The notes under the pieces are model-generated. The model did no database searches, was not told where the DNA came from, and saw nothing but the letters and a program-made list of their open reading frames with translations. From an uncultured Lachnospiraceae bacterium (lineage in GTDB: Bacteria > Bacillota > Clostridia > Lachnospirales > Lachnospiraceae), in assembly GCA_946533525.1 (NCBI GenBank), contig CAMNBW010000075.1:1-7186 (forward strand): a stretch of DNA of 7,186 bases, read 5' to 3'. Every line of letters begins with the position of its first letter. The stretch's first letter is position 1. This document shows positions 5,436 to 7,186 of the stretch, piece by piece. A program made the position numbers and the translations under genes.

Positions 5436-5915
5436 TTATTTACGAGGCGGCCTCGGCGGATAGTCCAGGCCGTTTCTGTTAAATACGAATTTCATTATCA
5501 TGGGCTGGAATATGAAGATCAGTATGAAGCCCACTATAAGGCATACGATAAGCGACTTTCCCAGCATAAGGCCATAGGGCACCTTCGCCCCGTGTTTGGC
5601 GGACTGGATATAGCCATAGGTTGACATAATTATTGTTATCAGGGGTGTGTATATAAGATTTGAGATAAGCGCTTCCATCAGACGGGTGGAGAGCTTTCCG
5701 GGCTCCATCCCGCGGTCTGTTGTCATAGAGTCGAGTATCTTTTTCATCGGAACGAAAAAGCCTATGACGAGGCTCACGACGGCGCTTATCACGAAGCTTA
5801 TGAGCCAGGCCGGGAGCGAGAAATGTCCCGAAGCCGCCACTCCGGTGAATGACAGGAAAAAGCTTAAGGTTATCCCCATCAGAAAGCTTACCTGCATACC
5901 GATTTTTTTCATCAT
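5436..5915 (-). CDS. Four-helix membrane protein, DUF2798-like, function unknown
   Basis: A 159-residue protein with four predicted membrane helices at about residues 8-29, 36-56, 82-104 and 117-140. The two halves look like an internal duplication: each has a helix pair with a conserved-looking proline at its end (FFVPMKK at 53-59 and IFQPMIMKF in the second half). IIMSTYGYIQSAKHG in the second half resembles DUF2798 proteins, but I assign the family with only moderate confidence and no function is known. The C-terminus is basic and proline-rich (YPPRPPRK). ATG at 5913-5915 is followed by a second ATG. The probable ribosome binding site is a run of seven G (5925-5931), 9 bases before the first ATG. 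It follows the pyrophosphorylase gene by 36 bases and is probably co-transcribed with it. No clear terminator follows it. Confidence 0.75.
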   Translation of the reverse strand: MMKKIGMQVSFLMGITLSFFLSFTGVAASGHFSLPAWLISFVISAVVSLVIGFFVPMKKILDSMTTDRGMEPGKLSTRLMEALISNLIYTPLITIIMSTYGYIQSAKHGAKVPYGLMLGKSLIVCLIVGFILIFIFQPMIMKFVFNRNGLDYPPRPPRK

Positions 5916-5951
5916 CCTAAAATTCCCCCCCTAAATATCTCTCCCGCAGCC

Positions 5952-7175
5952 TTACAGCTCTATCCCGTTAAGCTTAAGGAGCTCCTTCGCCGTATCCACC
6001 GAGTCCACTCCCTTAAGGTTCTTTATCGGTGCGAACTCCTTCTCCCTTATTACCTCGAAGGGCAGGCAGGAATCGAGCTCGTGTACCATATCGAGCACCA
6101 GCTGCTCGAACTTAAAGCCGTTGGGCGTCTCAGGCTCTATTAACGCTCCCGCCCCGTCGATGTGCTTTATCTTCTTCTCCACCACATGGTAGGGCAGGGC
6201 GTTCCCGGCTATCTTCTTTAATTCCGGCAGATGGAAGAGGTAGTTTAAGATGACCCCGTAGTTATACGCCGGCTCTCCCTTTTCGTCCTTAGCCTCCATC
6301 ATCTCCTTTGAAAGCTCGTAATACTCGACTATGGACGGTCTCCCGTCCTCAAGGCACATAACCCCCACCTTTTCGTCCGGCGCGTTCTTTCTGACTACCT
6401 TCGAGCCCACGGAGACCTTCGCCTGGATCGTGGCACCGAGGAAGACCGGGTCTAAGATTCTTTGAAGTACGTTGTCCACCGCAAAGATATTTATCCACTC
6501 TATCCCCTCTTTATCTATGAGCTCTCCGTAGCCCGCCCTTAAAAGAGAGGTAAACCACCCGGCGTTTCCGTTGGGGGATACCGCTATCCTCCCCTTGCTC
6601 TCGAGGAAGACCTTCCCGTTTTTATCACAGGCCGGAGCCATTGCCTGACGGAAAAAGAGGATCTTCTCCTCCTCATAGCCGAAGTATTTATGCTCCTTTA
6701 AAAAGCTGACCGTGGCCTCATGGTTGCTTTCACTGGTCATGATAAAGAGCCTCGGGACTGTCCCGGCCTCCTTCACCACCTCGAGCAGATTTTCTATTAT
6801 CCTCTGGAAAATATAGACGTGCTTTGTCTCCCCTATATCGTACATCCCCTTGGGGTTGTCCGAGCCGAGCCTCGTACCCATGCCCCCCGCCAGAAGGAGG
6901 GCCGCGGCCTTGCCTTCCTGCAGGGCCTTTATCCCGATCTCCTTAAATTCCTGCTGCCTCGAGACTATCTCGTCCCTTTGCATGGCCGCAAGGGGAGCGA
7001 AGCTTCCCCGCTTTCCACCGCCCTGCTCGCCTACATGCGAGACCACTGAGAAATCTGTCTCGTCTATCTGCCGGAGCAGTGTCTTACGCTCCTTTTCGTC
7101 AAGCTCCTCATAAAAATTAAGCAGCTGCTCCTGGCCCGCCGCTTCAAGCTTCAATTTGGCTTCGTTATAATTCAT
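5952..7175 (-). CDS. UDPGP-family UTP-dependent sugar-1-phosphate uridylyltransferase, UDP-GlcNAc pyrophosphorylase-like
   Basis: A 407-residue cytoplasmic enzyme of the UDPGP family, which joins UTP and a sugar 1-phosphate to give a UDP-sugar and pyrophosphate. Nucleotide-binding LLLAGGMGTRLG lies at 93-104, followed by PKGMYDIG (108-115). FIMTSESN (144-151), HKYFGYEEEKILFFRQ (162-177) and LESKGRIAVSPNGNAGW (191-207) follow, then FAVDNVL (231-237), DPVFLG (242-247) and KVVRKNAPDEKVGVMCLEDG (259-278). C-terminal NGFKFEQLVLD (352-362) and FAPIKN (381-386) complete the pattern. These blocks are closest to the UAP1/AGX-type UDP-N-acetylhexosamine pyrophosphorylases rather than to bacterial GalU or GlmU, so UDP-GlcNAc or UDP-GalNAc is the likely product; glucose 1-phosphate cannot be excluded. 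ATG at 7173-7175 has GGGGGA a few bases upstream, at the window edge, so upstream context is unknown. Confidence 0.88.
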   Translation of the reverse strand: MNYNEAKLKLEAAGQEQLLNFYEELDEKERKTLLRQIDETDFSVVSHVGEQGGGKRGSFAPLAAMQRDEIVSRQQEFKEIGIKALQEGKAAALLLAGGMGTRLGSDNPKGMYDIGETKHVYIFQRIIENLLEVVKEAGTVPRLFIMTSESNHEATVSFLKEHKYFGYEEEKILFFRQAMAPACDKNGKVFLESKGRIAVSPNGNAGWFTSLLRAGYGELIDKEGIEWINIFAVDNVLQRILDPVFLGATIQAKVSVGSKVVRKNAPDEKVGVMCLEDGRPSIVEYYELSKEMMEAKDEKGEPAYNYGVILNYLFHLPELKKIAGNALPYHVVEKKIKHIDGAGALIEPETPNGFKFEQLVLDMVHELDSCLPFEVIREKEFAPIKNLKGVDSVDTAKELLKLNGIEL

Positions 7176-7186
7176 GATATTCCCCC

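Overview
The window reads as a chromosomal housekeeping segment of a low-to-mid GC Gram-positive bacterium of class Clostridia, most likely Lachnospiraceae-like. The evidence is the order ruvA-ruvB-zapA-U32 peptidase without ruvC, a monocistronic rpsU, a NusG domain II / Gx transporter pair, strong AGGAGG-type ribosome binding sites, and TTG/GTG starts. The assignment is inference; no rRNA or marker search was possible. All convincing genes lie on the minus strand, so transcription runs from the right end (7186) to the left end (1). I saw no tRNA, rRNA, CRISPR, prophage or intact transposase gene, and no gene-free stretch longer than about 300 bases.

Right part (7186 to 5436): a UDPGP-family sugar-nucleotide pyrophosphorylase most like UDP-N-acetylglucosamine pyrophosphorylases, followed 36 bases later by a four-helix membrane protein of the DUF2798 type. 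Middle (5435 to 5076): rpsU, encoding ribosomal protein bS21 in only 58 codons, framed by a near-consensus sigma-A promoter and a strong intrinsic terminator. Centre (5075 to 2524): a tight cluster of a NusG domain II protein, a Gx transporter membrane protein, ruvA and ruvB. The first two overlap and the ruvA ribosome binding site lies inside the end of the transporter gene. Left part (2352 to 1): zapA (cell division, FtsZ-ring partner) and a U32 peptidase-family protein. In many Clostridia the U32 protein is one long polypeptide; here it appears as two overlapping reading frames, the second running off the left edge.

The main non-gene structure is a repeat family built on GTTTACATAA. Three direct copies, 35 to 37 bases apart, fill the ruvB-zapA gap. 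The innermost copy has a 21/22-base inverted partner in the ruvA-ruvB gap, so an inverted repeat brackets ruvB. It looks like a small repetitive or transposon-end-derived element, or a set of protein binding sites. A second oddity is that the start codon of the NusG domain II gene sits just 9 bases past the rpsU terminator stem. I found no new multi-gene system. The unusual points are the repeats around ruvB, the split U32 gene, and the terminator/start arrangement.
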